Positions 8,281-16,345 of a DNA stretch of 64,000 nt are shown one piece after another. How positions within the stretch are numbered: the stretch's first letter is position 1; the number at the start of each line of letters is the position of its first letter. The DNA lies in NCBI RefSeq assembly GCF_008329605.1, contig NZ_NPKO01000008.1, forward strand, positions 310,001 to 374,000, written 5' to 3'. A program made the position numbers and the translations under genes. The notes beneath the pieces were generated by a model. It worked only from the letters and a program-made list of their open reading frames with translations, did no database searches and had not been told where the DNA came from. The DNA is from Mycolicibacterium sp. P9-64 (GTDB taxonomy: Bacteria; Actinomycetota; Actinomycetes; Mycobacteriales; Mycobacteriaceae).

Positions 8281-8645
8281 GATGCGGTGCCCTCGAACTC
8301 GTTGCGGATGGCTTCGGCCCGTGGATCGAGCTCACGGTTGGCGAATCGGACGTAGATACCGGTGATGACGAAGGTGGTCAGGAATTGGCCAAGGCCGACG
8401 AGCAGGCCGACATTGACGTTGCCCCAGACCTTGATGGCCATGAAGTCATGGGCGAAGGCGCCAAGCATCACGTAGGCGGCGTACCAGATCAGGAACACGG
8501 CGCTCATCGGGAAGACGAAGCGGCGCAATCTACTTCGCAGTTCCTGAAACTCCGGGCTGGCCTGGATCTGTTCAAAGTCGAGGCCGCTGGCGGCGGCTTC
8601 GCGGGGTGGAAGGTCGGTTTCGGGCACGGTCACTCCTGATCTCAT
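8277..8645 (-). CDS. DUF485 membrane protein, partner of symporter
   Basis: A 122-aa protein with two transmembrane segments at about 55-75 and 88-110. FQELRSRLRRFVFPMSAVFL and the ending FANRELDPRAEAIRNEFEG are typical of DUF485 proteins, which in many bacteria are encoded directly before actP-type symporters. Their role is thought to be accessory to the transporter. The start could be M1 or the GTG four codons later. A 120-bp gap separates it from the second symporter gene, enough for an internal promoter. Confidence 0.87.
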   Translation of the reverse strand: MRSGVTVPETDLPPREAAASGLDFEQIQASPEFQELRSRLRRFVFPMSAVFLIWYAAYVMLGAFAHDFMAIKVWGNVNVGLLVGLGQFLTTFVITGIYVRFANRELDPRAEAIRNEFEGTAS

Positions 8646-8765
8646 CGTGAACTCGCTCTGCGGCGAACCTAATTGAGATGTGAGTCACATACCCCGGCTT
8701 CCCGGCGCCTACACGGCGAAAACCTCGAGTGATGCGGTGAACGGTCGATCGGTGGCGATGAGCGG

Positions 8766-10508
8766 TCAGCCGCCGCGAGGCACGCGCTCCACGCCCATCC
8801 CCAGCCGCTCCGGCACGTGCATCTGCGCGAAGATCCGCGCCACGTCAGGCGGCCTGGTCGACGCCGTCAACCGGCTGACCACCACCATCGTCACGAACGC
8901 GAGGGGGACGGTAACCGCGGCGGGGTAGCCGACGACGACGCCAGGCCACCCGCCGAGCAGGTGCTCGTCGACGGCACCGGTGACCGCCAACGTCGTTGCC
9001 GCTCCCGACGCCACGCCGCCCACCGCCAGCCCGCACGCCGCGCCGACGCTGGTCAGCCCTCGCCACCAGATGCCGAGCACCAGAAGCGGACACAAGGTGG
9101 ACGCGGCGACCGCGAAGACGAGGCCGACGCTGCGGGACAGCTCGAGTGACGATGCGAGCAGCGAAAGGGGCAGCGGCACCATGCCGCCGACCACGGCGGC
9201 CACCCGGAAGTCGCGGACCCGTCCGCCGAGCACGTCGGTCGACAGTGCGCCGGCGATGCTCACCAGCAGGCCTGATGACGTTGCGAGGAACGCAACGATG
9301 GCACCGGCCGCGACGAGTGCGGCAAGGACTGCGCCACCGATGCCGCCGATCGCGGCGCTGGGCAGCAGGAGTACCGCCGCATCGGCGGTGCCGGTGATCA
9401 GGAGCTGCGGCACGAACTGTCTCGCGAAGACGCCGAGCAGCGTGGGGAACAGGTAGAACAGTGACAGCAGTGCGATGACGGCCAGCGCGGTGCGTCTGGC
9501 TGCTCTGCCGTCGGGGTTGGTGTAGAAGCGGACCAGGACGTGTGGCAGTCCCATGGTGCCGAGGAACGTCGCGACGATGATCGAAAGAACTTGGTAGGAC
9601 GGGTGATAGCCGCCAAGTCCGCCGCCGGACGCTATCCAGTCGTCGCCCGCGCTCGGCGCCCCGGCGACGACGGGTGTCGCCGATCCGGCCGCCAGCGTCA
9701 GCGTCGTGCCCTTTTGCAGCGTGTACCGGCCGGGCGAGCCGAACGGCGCCCCGTCGACGCGGTGCCCGTCAACCGTGCCGACGACCGTGATGCCTGCCGG
9801 TTGAGCGACCTGCACCACGACGTCGGTGTCGACGGTGACGGTGGTCTGCTGGTGCACGGTCGGAGGGAGCGGCCCCGCCAGGTCGGTGCCGTCGTGCAGG
9901 AACACCGCCAGCAGGGCCAGGGCAGGCACCGCGATCGCGGTGAGCTTCAGCCAATACTGGAAGGCCTGCACGAACGTGATCGACCGCATGCCGCCACCGA
10001 CCACGTTGACGATCACGATGGCGCCGACGAACACCGGTCCCACCCAGACCGGAAGTCCCAGAAGCGTCTTCAGGGCCAGCCCGGCGCCCTGATACTGCGG
10101 CACCAGGTACAGGACGCAGATGACCACCACGACCAGCATCGCGACCTTGCGCAGCCGTGCCGAGCCCAGCCGGAACTCGGCGAAGTCGGGCACCGTGTAG
10201 GCGCCCGAGCGGCGCAGCGGCGCGGCTACGAACAGCAGGAGCCCGAGATAGCCCGCCGTGAAGCCGACCGGGTACCACAGCGCGTCGGCGCCGTATTTGG
10301 CGACCAGCCCGGCAACGCCGAGAAACGATGCCGCCGAGAGGTATTCACCCGAGATGGCTGCGGCGTTCCACTGCGGACCGATGCTGCGCGACGCGACCAG
10401 GAAGTCGGACGTATTGCGGGACAGTCGGATTCCGTAGAAGCCGATGGCGATGGTGGCCACCGCGGCGGCGATGAGAGCGGCGGCGGTCAACGGTGCACCG
10501 GTCATCAC
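8766..10508 (-). CDS. Second sodium/solute symporter with an extracytoplasmic insertion
   Basis: A 580-aa SSS-family protein. AAAISGEYLSAASFLGVAGL and GTMGLPHVLVRFYTNPDGRA are the same family blocks as in the downstream symporter, with Glu for Asp in the first. Unlike that one, it carries about 100 extra residues (206-305) between membrane helices. They are rich in Val/Thr/Gly and look beta-stranded (TTVTVDTDVVVQV, GRYTLQKGTTLTLAAG), and probably lie outside the membrane. The start is GTG 10508 or the adjacent ATG, overlapping the preceding stop (GTGATGA). Monocarboxylate uptake is inferred from the family. Confidence 0.87.
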   Translation of the reverse strand: MMTGAPLTAAALIAAAVATIAIGFYGIRLSRNTSDFLVASRSIGPQWNAAAISGEYLSAASFLGVAGLVAKYGADALWYPVGFTAGYLGLLLFVAAPLRRSGAYTVPDFAEFRLGSARLRKVAMLVVVVICVLYLVPQYQGAGLALKTLLGLPVWVGPVFVGAIVIVNVVGGGMRSITFVQAFQYWLKLTAIAVPALALLAVFLHDGTDLAGPLPPTVHQQTTVTVDTDVVVQVAQPAGITVVGTVDGHRVDGAPFGSPGRYTLQKGTTLTLAAGSATPVVAGAPSAGDDWIASGGGLGGYHPSYQVLSIIVATFLGTMGLPHVLVRFYTNPDGRAARRTALAVIALLSLFYLFPTLLGVFARQFVPQLLITGTADAAVLLLPSAAIGGIGGAVLAALVAAGAIVAFLATSSGLLVSIAGALSTDVLGGRVRDFRVAAVVGGMVPLPLSLLASSLELSRSVGLVFAVAASTLCPLLVLGIWWRGLTSVGAACGLAVGGVASGAATTLAVTGAVDEHLLGGWPGVVVGYPAAVTVPLAFVTMVVVSRLTASTRPPDVARIFAQMHVPERLGMGVERVPRGG

Positions 10509-10876
10509 GGCTCGCCGTCGACCACGCGGACGAAGTCTCGCTCACTCTGTTCGGCCAGACGAACGTACAGTCGCCCAATGCCGTACATCACCGGATAGAC
10601 CACGGCTGCCAGGAGCACCCAGTTGAGTCGGATGCCGAATACCGTGATGGCGGCGATGTCGGGGAACAGGCCGATCAGCAACGGAACTGCCGCGACCGCG
10701 ACCACCACCACGGCAGCCAGTCGCAGCGCAAGCCCGAGCTGTGCGCGCACCAGCCCCCGCACGAAGGCGTCGCCGACCTGGGTCTGTTCCTGGACCTCCG
10801 CGCGCGTGCGCACCATCCTGGTGCCCCTGCGGTGCGCGAGCACCACCCGCTCACGTTGCGGGCGTCCGTTAGTCAT
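10505..10876 (-). CDS. Small two-helix membrane protein, DUF485-like partner of the second symporter
   Basis: A 123-aa protein with a charged N-terminus, two hydrophobic segments (VVVVAVAAVPLLIGLFP and NWVLLAAVVYPVMYGIGRLY) and a short acidic/basic tail. Length, topology and position directly before a symporter gene match DUF485, but the primary sequence is divergent. The ATG at 10876 overlaps the end of the response-regulator gene by 8 bp, and its stop overlaps the symporter start. It is a probable accessory subunit of the transporter. Confidence 0.75.
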   Translation of the reverse strand: MTNGRPQRERVVLAHRRGTRMVRTRAEVQEQTQVGDAFVRGLVRAQLGLALRLAAVVVVAVAAVPLLIGLFPDIAAITVFGIRLNWVLLAAVVYPVMYGIGRLYVRLAEQSERDFVRVVDGEP

Positions 10877-11723
10877 CGGCACCGGCCAAGCCCCCCGTCG
10901 CTTCGCTCTCCCCCGCAAGCGGGGGGACCCCCAGCGCCGGGCTGGCCGGCCGGAGACTGCGCATCGGGTCGCGGATCAACCGGTCGCGGAGCTCACGCGC
11001 CTGTCGCCGGCTGACCGGCAGTTCCACGGCGGCGGACGCGCCGTTGGCCCGCAGCCGGACCAACACGGCACCGTCGGTGGTGCGCAACCCGACGACGAGG
11101 CGCAAGGCCACCAGGTAGGAGCGGTGGATGCGTTGGAAACCTCTTTCCCGCCAACGAGATTCGAGGGTACTGATCGGGATCCGGACCAGGTGTGAGCCGG
11201 ACTCGGAGTGTAGCCGCGCGTAGTCGCCCTCTGCCTCCACCCAGCCGATGGTGTCCCGCGGCACCAGGTGGGTGATGCCGCCGACTTCGGCGGGGATCAC
11301 GTCGGCATCCTGGTCGGCGGTGTCGCCTTGAACCTCCGGGCGGGTGGTGTCCGAGCGGGCGCTCAGCACTCGGCGCACCGCCTCGTCGAGCCGGCTGGCC
11401 CGGATGGGCTTGAGCAGGTAGTCGACGGCACCGACGTCGAACGCGGCGACCGCCTTGTCGTCGTGGGCCGTCACGAACACCACCGCGGGCCGGTACGAGA
11501 AGTTCGTCAACACACCCGCGAGCTCGAGACCACTCAAGCCGGGCATGTTGATGTCGAGGAAGACGGCGTCGATGGTGCGCCGGTTCAGCTCCCGCAGCGC
11601 CGACGTGGCGTCACTGGCCCTGGTGACCTCTGTGATGTCGGGGTGCTCGCTCAGCAGGTAGGCCAGTTCGTCGAGCGCGGGTGCCTCGTCGTCGACGGCC
11701 AGCACCACGAGTGTTCCGCTCAT
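10869..11723 (-). CDS. LytTR-family response regulator
   Basis: 284 aa. The receiver domain at residues ~5-120 has acidic residues VDDEAP, phospho-acceptor Asp57 in AVFLDINMPGLSG, and the TAHDD and LLKPI motifs. It is followed by a LytTR DNA-binding domain at about 150-250 (VEAEGDYARLHSESG and FQRIHRSYLVAL). LytTR regulators bind direct repeats and respond to LytS-type kinases; BtsSR in E. coli, a pyruvate sensor, is a known example that activates a transporter. Its start overlaps the kinase stop by 4 bp. The last ~20 residues (VPPLAGESEATGG and on) are encoded by a dispersed repeat and are probably not functional. Confidence 0.92.
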   Translation of the reverse strand: MSGTLVVLAVDDEAPALDELAYLLSEHPDITEVTRASDATSALRELNRRTIDAVFLDINMPGLSGLELAGVLTNFSYRPAVVFVTAHDDKAVAAFDVGAVDYLLKPIRASRLDEAVRRVLSARSDTTRPEVQGDTADQDADVIPAEVGGITHLVPRDTIGWVEAEGDYARLHSESGSHLVRIPISTLESRWRERGFQRIHRSYLVALRLVVGLRTTDGAVLVRLRANGASAAVELPVSRRQARELRDRLIRDPMRSLRPASPALGVPPLAGESEATGGLAGADD

Positions 11724-12937
11724 CCGAATGCACCTCCTCCGCCAGCCCGGACGCCCGAACGGAACTTCGGGACCCGCATGATCACCTTCGTGCCAGCATC
11801 CATCGCCGTCTCGACCACGAGACCGTAGTCGTTGCCGAATGCCGCGCGCAGACGGTGATCCACATTCGTGAGACCGACGTGCGCGGAATGCCCGCCGGCA
11901 TCCGGGTTGGCGTCGGCCAGCGCGTCGGCGGGTCCAGACCTCAGGTCTTCGGGATCCATGCCGACGCCGTCGTCCTCGACGGTGATGACGCAATCGGTGC
12001 CGTCGTCGCGCGCGACGATCTCGACGCTGCCACCGCCCCTCCCGGCGAAACCGTGCCGGACGGCGTTCTCCACCAACGGTTGCAGTGCGAGGAACGGCAC
12101 CACGACGTTGAGCATCTCGGGCGCGACCTGCAGGCGCACCTTCAGCGCGTTGCCGAAGCGGGCCCGCTCGAGAGTGAGGTAGCGGTCGATGTTGCGTAGT
12201 TCCTCGGACAGCGTCGTGTACTGGCCCGCCGCGCGGAACGAGTAGCGGGTGAAGTCGGCGAACTCGAGGATCAACTCGCGAGCCCGGTCGGGGTCGGTGC
12301 GCACGAACGACGCAATCGTGTTGAGTGCGTTGTAGATGAAGTGCGGGCTGATCTGGGCGCGCAGCGCCAACACCTCAGCGCGGTCCAGCCGCGCGCGCGA
12401 TGCGTCGAGGTCGGCCAGCTCGAGTTGGCTTGCCGCGTAGCGGGCCACCTCACCGATGGCCCCGAGCATGCCGGGCCCTGGCTCGCGCGACGTCACCGCC
12501 ACGAGCACGCCGAGCGCGTCACCGTCGTCCGTGAGCAGCGGCTGGGCGACCATCGCGCCTGCCAGGTGCGTCGACATGATGCGCCGCTGGCCGGTGAGGG
12601 CCGCCTTGGCGGCGTCCTCGGCTGCCGCGAGAGCGTCTCGTGTCCACGTCGACTTGTCCGAGGGATCCTGAGCCGAGTGCTGGCCGGACTCGTCGAAGAG
12701 GACGATGGCGTCGGCGCCGGTGAGCTGACGAAGAAACGGCGCGGCACGCTGCGCGGAGTCGGCGTCGAGTCCGTGGCGCAGTGCGCGGGCGGCCAGCGAG
12801 GCAGTGTGCAGCGCGGCGTGCACGGCGCGCTCGGTGGGGGTGGTGACGACCCTGCGGGTACGCACTGCGACGACCGCGGCGGCCACCGTGGCGAGGATGA
12901 GCGCCGCCGCCAACGCAATCGCGATCTCGCCCGGCAT
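11720..12937 (-). CDS. LytS-type sensor histidine kinase
   Basis: 405 aa. One N-terminal membrane helix (residues ~4-26) is followed by a GAF-like cytoplasmic sensing region at about 40-175. The LytS/His-kinase domain begins with RAQISPHFIYNALNTIASFV (phospho-acceptor His199), and the ATPase has N-box LQPLVENAVRHGF and G-box VEDDGVGMD. It lacks the multi-helix 5TM sensor found in LytS/BtsS, so the signal is probably read in the cytoplasm or by the GAF-like domain. First gene of the kinase-regulator-transporter operon; divergent from the HhH-GPD gene with a 50-bp spacer. Confidence 0.92.
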   Translation of the reverse strand: MPGEIAIALAAALILATVAAAVVAVRTRRVVTTPTERAVHAALHTASLAARALRHGLDADSAQRAAPFLRQLTGADAIVLFDESGQHSAQDPSDKSTWTRDALAAAEDAAKAALTGQRRIMSTHLAGAMVAQPLLTDDGDALGVLVAVTSREPGPGMLGAIGEVARYAASQLELADLDASRARLDRAEVLALRAQISPHFIYNALNTIASFVRTDPDRARELILEFADFTRYSFRAAGQYTTLSEELRNIDRYLTLERARFGNALKVRLQVAPEMLNVVVPFLALQPLVENAVRHGFAGRGGGSVEIVARDDGTDCVITVEDDGVGMDPEDLRSGPADALADANPDAGGHSAHVGLTNVDHRLRAAFGNDYGLVVETAMDAGTKVIMRVPKFRSGVRAGGGGAFG

Positions 12938-12987
12938 ATCACCTCACACCTTCTCTGGGCGGTTGTCCGTCACCTTAAACTGATCCG

Positions 12988-13563
12988 ATGGCGAAACTGC
13001 AGCTAGTGCAAGATCCGGCGGCCGATGAGCTGCTCGAGTCGAACCCCTTCGCACTGCTCGTCGGCATGATGCTCGACCAGCAGATCCCCATGGAAGTCGC
13101 GTTCGCCGGGCCGAAGAAGCTCGCCGACCGCCTTGGTGGCGTCGACGCCGTCCAGATCGCCGAGTACGACCCAGAGAAGTTCATCGCGCTGTGTTCGGAA
13201 CGCCCTGCGGTGCACCGGTTTCCAGGCTCCATGGGCAAGCGGTTGCAGACCATGGCGCAGGCCATCGTCGATGACTACGACGGCAATGCCGCCGCGTTGT
13301 GGACGGCAGGGGATCCAGACGGCCGCGAGGTGCTGCGACGAGTCAAGGCGCTGCCGGGGTTCGGTGAGCAAAAGGCCAAGATCTTCGTGGCGCTGCTCGG
13401 CAAGCAGTACGGCGTGACGCCGACCGGATGGCGCGAGGCGGCGGGCGACTACGGCAAGGCGGGCACGCACATGTCGGTCGCCGACGTCGTCGACGCGGGC
13501 TCTCTTGAGAAGGTGCGGTCGTACAAGAAGGCCGCCAAGGCGGCAGCGAAGGCGAAGACCTAG
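12988..13563 (+). CDS. HhH-GPD-type base-excision repair family protein, Rv1156-like
   Basis: A 191-aa protein similar to the uncharacterised HhH-GPD-like proteins of actinobacteria. NPFALLVGMMLDQQIPMEVAF resembles the first helical block of DNA glycosylases. VKALPGFGEQKAKIFVALLG at about 120-139 is the helix-hairpin-helix (LPGxGxxKA). The catalytic Asp expected after the HhH is not evident, so glycosylase activity is uncertain. The C-terminus is Lys/Ala-rich (KKAAKAAAKAKT) and may bind DNA. Its stop is the shared CTAG with the nitroreductase gene. Confidence 0.82.
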   Translation: MAKLQLVQDPAADELLESNPFALLVGMMLDQQIPMEVAFAGPKKLADRLGGVDAVQIAEYDPEKFIALCSERPAVHRFPGSMGKRLQTMAQAIVDDYDGNAAALWTAGDPDGREVLRRVKALPGFGEQKAKIFVALLGKQYGVTPTGWREAAGDYGKAGTHMSVADVVDAGSLEKVRSYKKAAKAAAKAKT

Positions 13564-14219
13564 AACGCCTCGCCGCCGAACCGCTCGCGGGTGGCGAACT
13601 CGGCGACTGCCCTGCGCTTGAGCTTGCTGAGCTGATGCACGGGCTTGCCGAGCGGCATCAGGACGGCGACGGCGAACTCGTCGGGAATCTGCAGAAGCTC
13701 CTTCACCCGCGGCTCCTCGGCCACCGCCATGGTGTTGGTGACACCGCCGAAACCCTCGTTGCGCGCGGCGAGCATGACGTTCCAGACGAACGGATAGACC
13801 GACGCTCCCGCGATCACACCGATGCGGTCGAGGTTCTGGTCCGTCGCCGCGACCACCCCGAGATCCAGACAGAACACCAGCACGACCGGTGCCTCCCGCA
13901 AGGGCGCCGTCATCATCGCGGGCGCCTCGGTGGTCGCGATCGTCTCCGCGTGGACCCCGCACGGATGCAACGGGTTCCACGGCGACTCACCGTTGCCGAT
14001 CTGGGCCGCGTAGCGGCGCGCCGCGGGGACCGACAGCTCGGCGAGTGCAGCCCGCGTCGCGCTGTCGCGGACCACGATCACGCGCACGCCCTGCCGGTTT
14101 CCGCCGCTTGGTGCAAACCTGGCGTTGTCGAGGATTCGCTCGAGCACGGCGTCGGGGAGCGGGTCGTCGGAGAACTGCCGGACCGTCCCCGTGGTGCGCA
14201 TGACGTCGTAGAGCTCCAT
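13560..14219 (-). CDS. Nitroreductase-family FMN oxidoreductase
   Basis: A 219-aa protein beginning MELYDVMRTTGTVRQFSDDP, with FAPSGGNRQGVRVIVVRD following: the FMN-phosphate contacts (Arg-xx and SGGNxQ) of the nitroreductase fold. GASVYPFVWNVMLAARNEGF and a C-terminal GxP loop (MPLGKPVHQ) complete the fold. It likely reduces an unknown substrate with NAD(P)H. Starts at 14228 or 14231 are also possible; I chose 14219 because homology starts there. It shares the CTAG stop with the convergent HhH-GPD gene. Confidence 0.85.
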   Translation of the reverse strand: MELYDVMRTTGTVRQFSDDPLPDAVLERILDNARFAPSGGNRQGVRVIVVRDSATRAALAELSVPAARRYAAQIGNGESPWNPLHPCGVHAETIATTEAPAMMTAPLREAPVVLVFCLDLGVVAATDQNLDRIGVIAGASVYPFVWNVMLAARNEGFGGVTNTMAVAEEPRVKELLQIPDEFAVAVLMPLGKPVHQLSKLKRRAVAEFATRERFGGEAF

Positions 14220-14272
14220 GGCTTCCATCATGCTCGTGGGAGCGCGGGCCCATCTCGTGGGATCGTTGGTAC

Positions 14273-14422
14273 ATGGCGAAGACACACCTGAACTGCCCCT
14301 GCGGAGAGGCCATCACCGGCACCGACGAGGACGATCTTGTCGAGAAGACTCAGGAGCACCTCAACGAGGCGCATCCCGGCCGCGAGTACGACCGGGAAAT
14401 GATCCTCTTCATGGCCTACTGA
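14273..14422 (+). CDS. DUF1059 small protein
   Basis: A 49-residue protein: MAKTHLNCPCGEAITGTDED, then a helix and a C-terminal NEAHPGREYDREMILFMAY. It resembles the DUF1059 family (CxCG knuckle, then a conserved HxxxxH-like region; here EHLNEAHP). The two Cys and two His suggest a small metal site, an inference. It is divergent from the nitroreductase gene and is followed at once by a long inverted repeat. Confidence 0.75.
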   Translation: MAKTHLNCPCGEAITGTDEDDLVEKTQEHLNEAHPGREYDREMILFMAY

Positions 14423-14449
14423 GCGACGCTCCGAGGACCGTCGGTCCGA

Positions 14450-14512
14450 CGCGAGCGCGCGCGTTTCGCCGGCGATTGCCGGCGTGTCGGGGGACAGACG
14501 CGCGCGCTCGCG
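14450..14512. repeat. Long inverted repeat, extragenic palindrome family
   Basis: Perfect 15-bp arms (CGCGAGCGCGCGCGT at 14450-14464; ACGCGCGCGCTCGCG at 14498-14512) enclose a 33-nt loop that contains a second small hairpin (GCCGGC-GATT-GCCGGC) and the sequence GGCGTGTCGG. It lies between two convergent gene ends, so it can act as a bidirectional terminator. Related elements are at 18261-18308, 38464-38556 and 38630-38691. Confidence 0.75.
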
Positions 14513-14522
14513 GAGGGACGGG

Positions 14523-15506
14523 TCAGGGCACCACCGTCGAGCCGATGGTGGGCATGAACTGGCACTGCTTCTCGGTCGTCGAGACCTGACCGAAGATCGT
14601 CGACATGATGCTGCCCGAACCGGTGTCGACGATGGCCGTCAGCGTCGTGGGGCCGTCGGGGTTGATGTTCGCCTGCGGCTTGAGCGTGGCGCCACCCGAC
14701 TTGCCCGTCGTCAGGTTCACCCAGGTGACGTTGAGGGGCAGCTTCTGCTCGGCGGCGGGGCCGGGCGTACCGATCGCGGTGAACACGTAGGCGGTCTGGC
14801 CGGGTCCTGGGCCGGGGTCCGGGATCTTCGCGGGCCCGGCCACCGAGATCGCCGTCGCCAGTACGTTTCCGCCGTCCTTCGTGCATCCGTTGCTGATCGA
14901 CGGGTACATGAAGTCTTGCGTGACGGGGGCGTCCGGGCCGAAGTTCGGCGCAGGCGCCGGCCCAGGAGCGACGGCGCCGTCGGGTGCCGGTGCAGGCGCA
15001 GGTGCGGCTTCGGGGGCAGGCGCAGGTGCGGCTTGGGGAGCAGGCGCAGGGGCAGCTTCGGGGGCAGGCGCAGGGGCGGCTTCAGCAACCGGAGCTGCGG
15101 CCAGCGGCGCCGCCTCGGGCGCCGGCCCGACGGCATGCGCCGGGTCGACGCCCTGAGGCAGATGCGCGTCGGCACCCGAGACCGCGGCGGGGACGTGCGC
15201 CACCTGGGGATCGGCGACGAACTGGTTGACCGCTGCCGCCACGTTCTTCGAGTCGGACGGTGCCGCGCTGTTGCCGGCGAATGCCGCCGCGGCCGCCATC
15301 AGCATCGACGCCGCGTTCGACGGATCGGCCGCCGCTTGCTGGATCGCGGGCCCGAGGCTCTCCATGGCCGGCAAGCCAGGCGCCTGCAAACCACTGATCG
15401 GCATTGGCAACGGCGGCGCAGGCTCCGCGTTGGCGACCGGTTGGCCGCTCAGCGTCAGCGTGGCCGACGCACCCAGTGCGACAAGCAACGTCCTGATCGA
15501 TGACAT
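14523..15506 (-). CDS. Secreted Ala/Pro-rich protein, Rv1157c-like
   Basis: 327 aa with a Sec signal peptide (ALGASATLTLSGQPVANA, cleavage near AxA). The middle, about 110-185, is a low-complexity Ala/Pro stretch with repeated APAPEAAP units. The C-terminal ~130 residues are an ordinary domain (FMYPSISNGCTKDGGNVLAT and PLNVTWVNLTTGKSGG) with two Cys that may form a disulphide. It matches Rv1157c in position and character. Function unknown; it is a cell-wall or exported protein. Adjacent to another secreted Ala/Pro-rich protein. Confidence 0.8.
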   Translation of the reverse strand: MSSIRTLLVALGASATLTLSGQPVANAEPAPPLPMPISGLQAPGLPAMESLGPAIQQAAADPSNAASMLMAAAAAFAGNSAAPSDSKNVAAAVNQFVADPQVAHVPAAVSGADAHLPQGVDPAHAVGPAPEAAPLAAAPVAEAAPAPAPEAAPAPAPQAAPAPAPEAAPAPAPAPDGAVAPGPAPAPNFGPDAPVTQDFMYPSISNGCTKDGGNVLATAISVAGPAKIPDPGPGPGQTAYVFTAIGTPGPAAEQKLPLNVTWVNLTTGKSGGATLKPQANINPDGPTTLTAIVDTGSGSIMSTIFGQVSTTEKQCQFMPTIGSTVVP

Positions 15507-15566
15507 GACTCTCCCCGTGAATTCAGTGGTTACAGCGGTTACAGCGGTCGTCTGGAGCTGTCTGGC

Positions 15567-16214
15567 TTACGGCAGCGCGGAGGTCGGGAACATCATTGGC
15601 GCAAGTCCCAGACCGGCCGGTGCTGCCACGAGTGGCGCGGTGGCCGCCGGTGCCGCAGCAGCAGGCAGCGCAGGGGCAGCCGCGAGGGGTGCCACCGGGG
15701 ACTTCGGCAGCAGGTTGGCCAGCGGCGTGCCCGCCGGCATCAGCGAGGCCAGGTCACCGGGAAAGTTGACCTGCTGCGGCAGCGGCAGCGGGCTCATCGG
15801 TACCTGCGGAATCTGCACTTCGGCGGTCGGGATCAGGCCCTGCGCAGGAGCTGCGGCGGCGGGAAGCGCTGCCGCGGCGGGCGCGCCGAGCGTGTTCAGC
15901 GGGGCCGCTGCGGCAACCGGGGCCTGAGGCAGGGTGACCGATGCGGTCGCAGCAGGCGCAGCAGCGGCAGGCGCTGCAGCGGCGGGAGACGCCGTGCCCG
16001 AGAAGATCGACGCCAGGCCCTGCAGCATCTGCGGAGCGTTCTGGATCATCTGTGGGGCGCTGCTGAGCAACGACATGCCGGGTACGCCGGGGACCGCGGG
16101 GGCGGGGGCGGGCACCGGGTCGGCCATTGCTGGGGCGCTCAGGGCCACGGCGATGGGGATCGCACCCGCGGCTGCGATCATGCTGCTGGCGAACAGTTTT
16201 CTGGCGAAGTGCAT
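15567..16214 (-). CDS. Secreted Ala/Pro-rich protein, Rv1158c-like
   Basis: 215 aa from the ATG at 16214 (an upstream in-frame start adds 11 residues that do not belong to the signal peptide). The signal peptide KLFASSMIAAAGAIPIAVAL is followed by SAPAMADP with the cleavage site. The mature part is Ala/Pro-rich, with MLQGLASIFSG and LPLPQQVNFPGDLASLMPAG as the only ordered-looking segments. Homologue by position of Rv1158c. Function unknown. It lies head to head with pimE. Confidence 0.78.
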   Translation of the reverse strand: MHFARKLFASSMIAAAGAIPIAVALSAPAMADPVPAPAPAVPGVPGMSLLSSAPQMIQNAPQMLQGLASIFSGTASPAAAAPAAAAPAATASVTLPQAPVAAAAPLNTLGAPAAAALPAAAAPAQGLIPTAEVQIPQVPMSPLPLPQQVNFPGDLASLMPAGTPLANLLPKSPVAPLAAAPALPAAAAPAATAPLVAAPAGLGLAPMMFPTSALP

Positions 16215-16345
16215 GGTTCTCCCGATCCGTTGAAGGCACGTCCGCAACCGAAGCTACGGAGTTACTGGAGTTACTCAAGTGACACGTGTGGCATTTACCC
16301 GACCGTTATGCACATGACGGCATACGGTGACCGATCGCTACAGTC

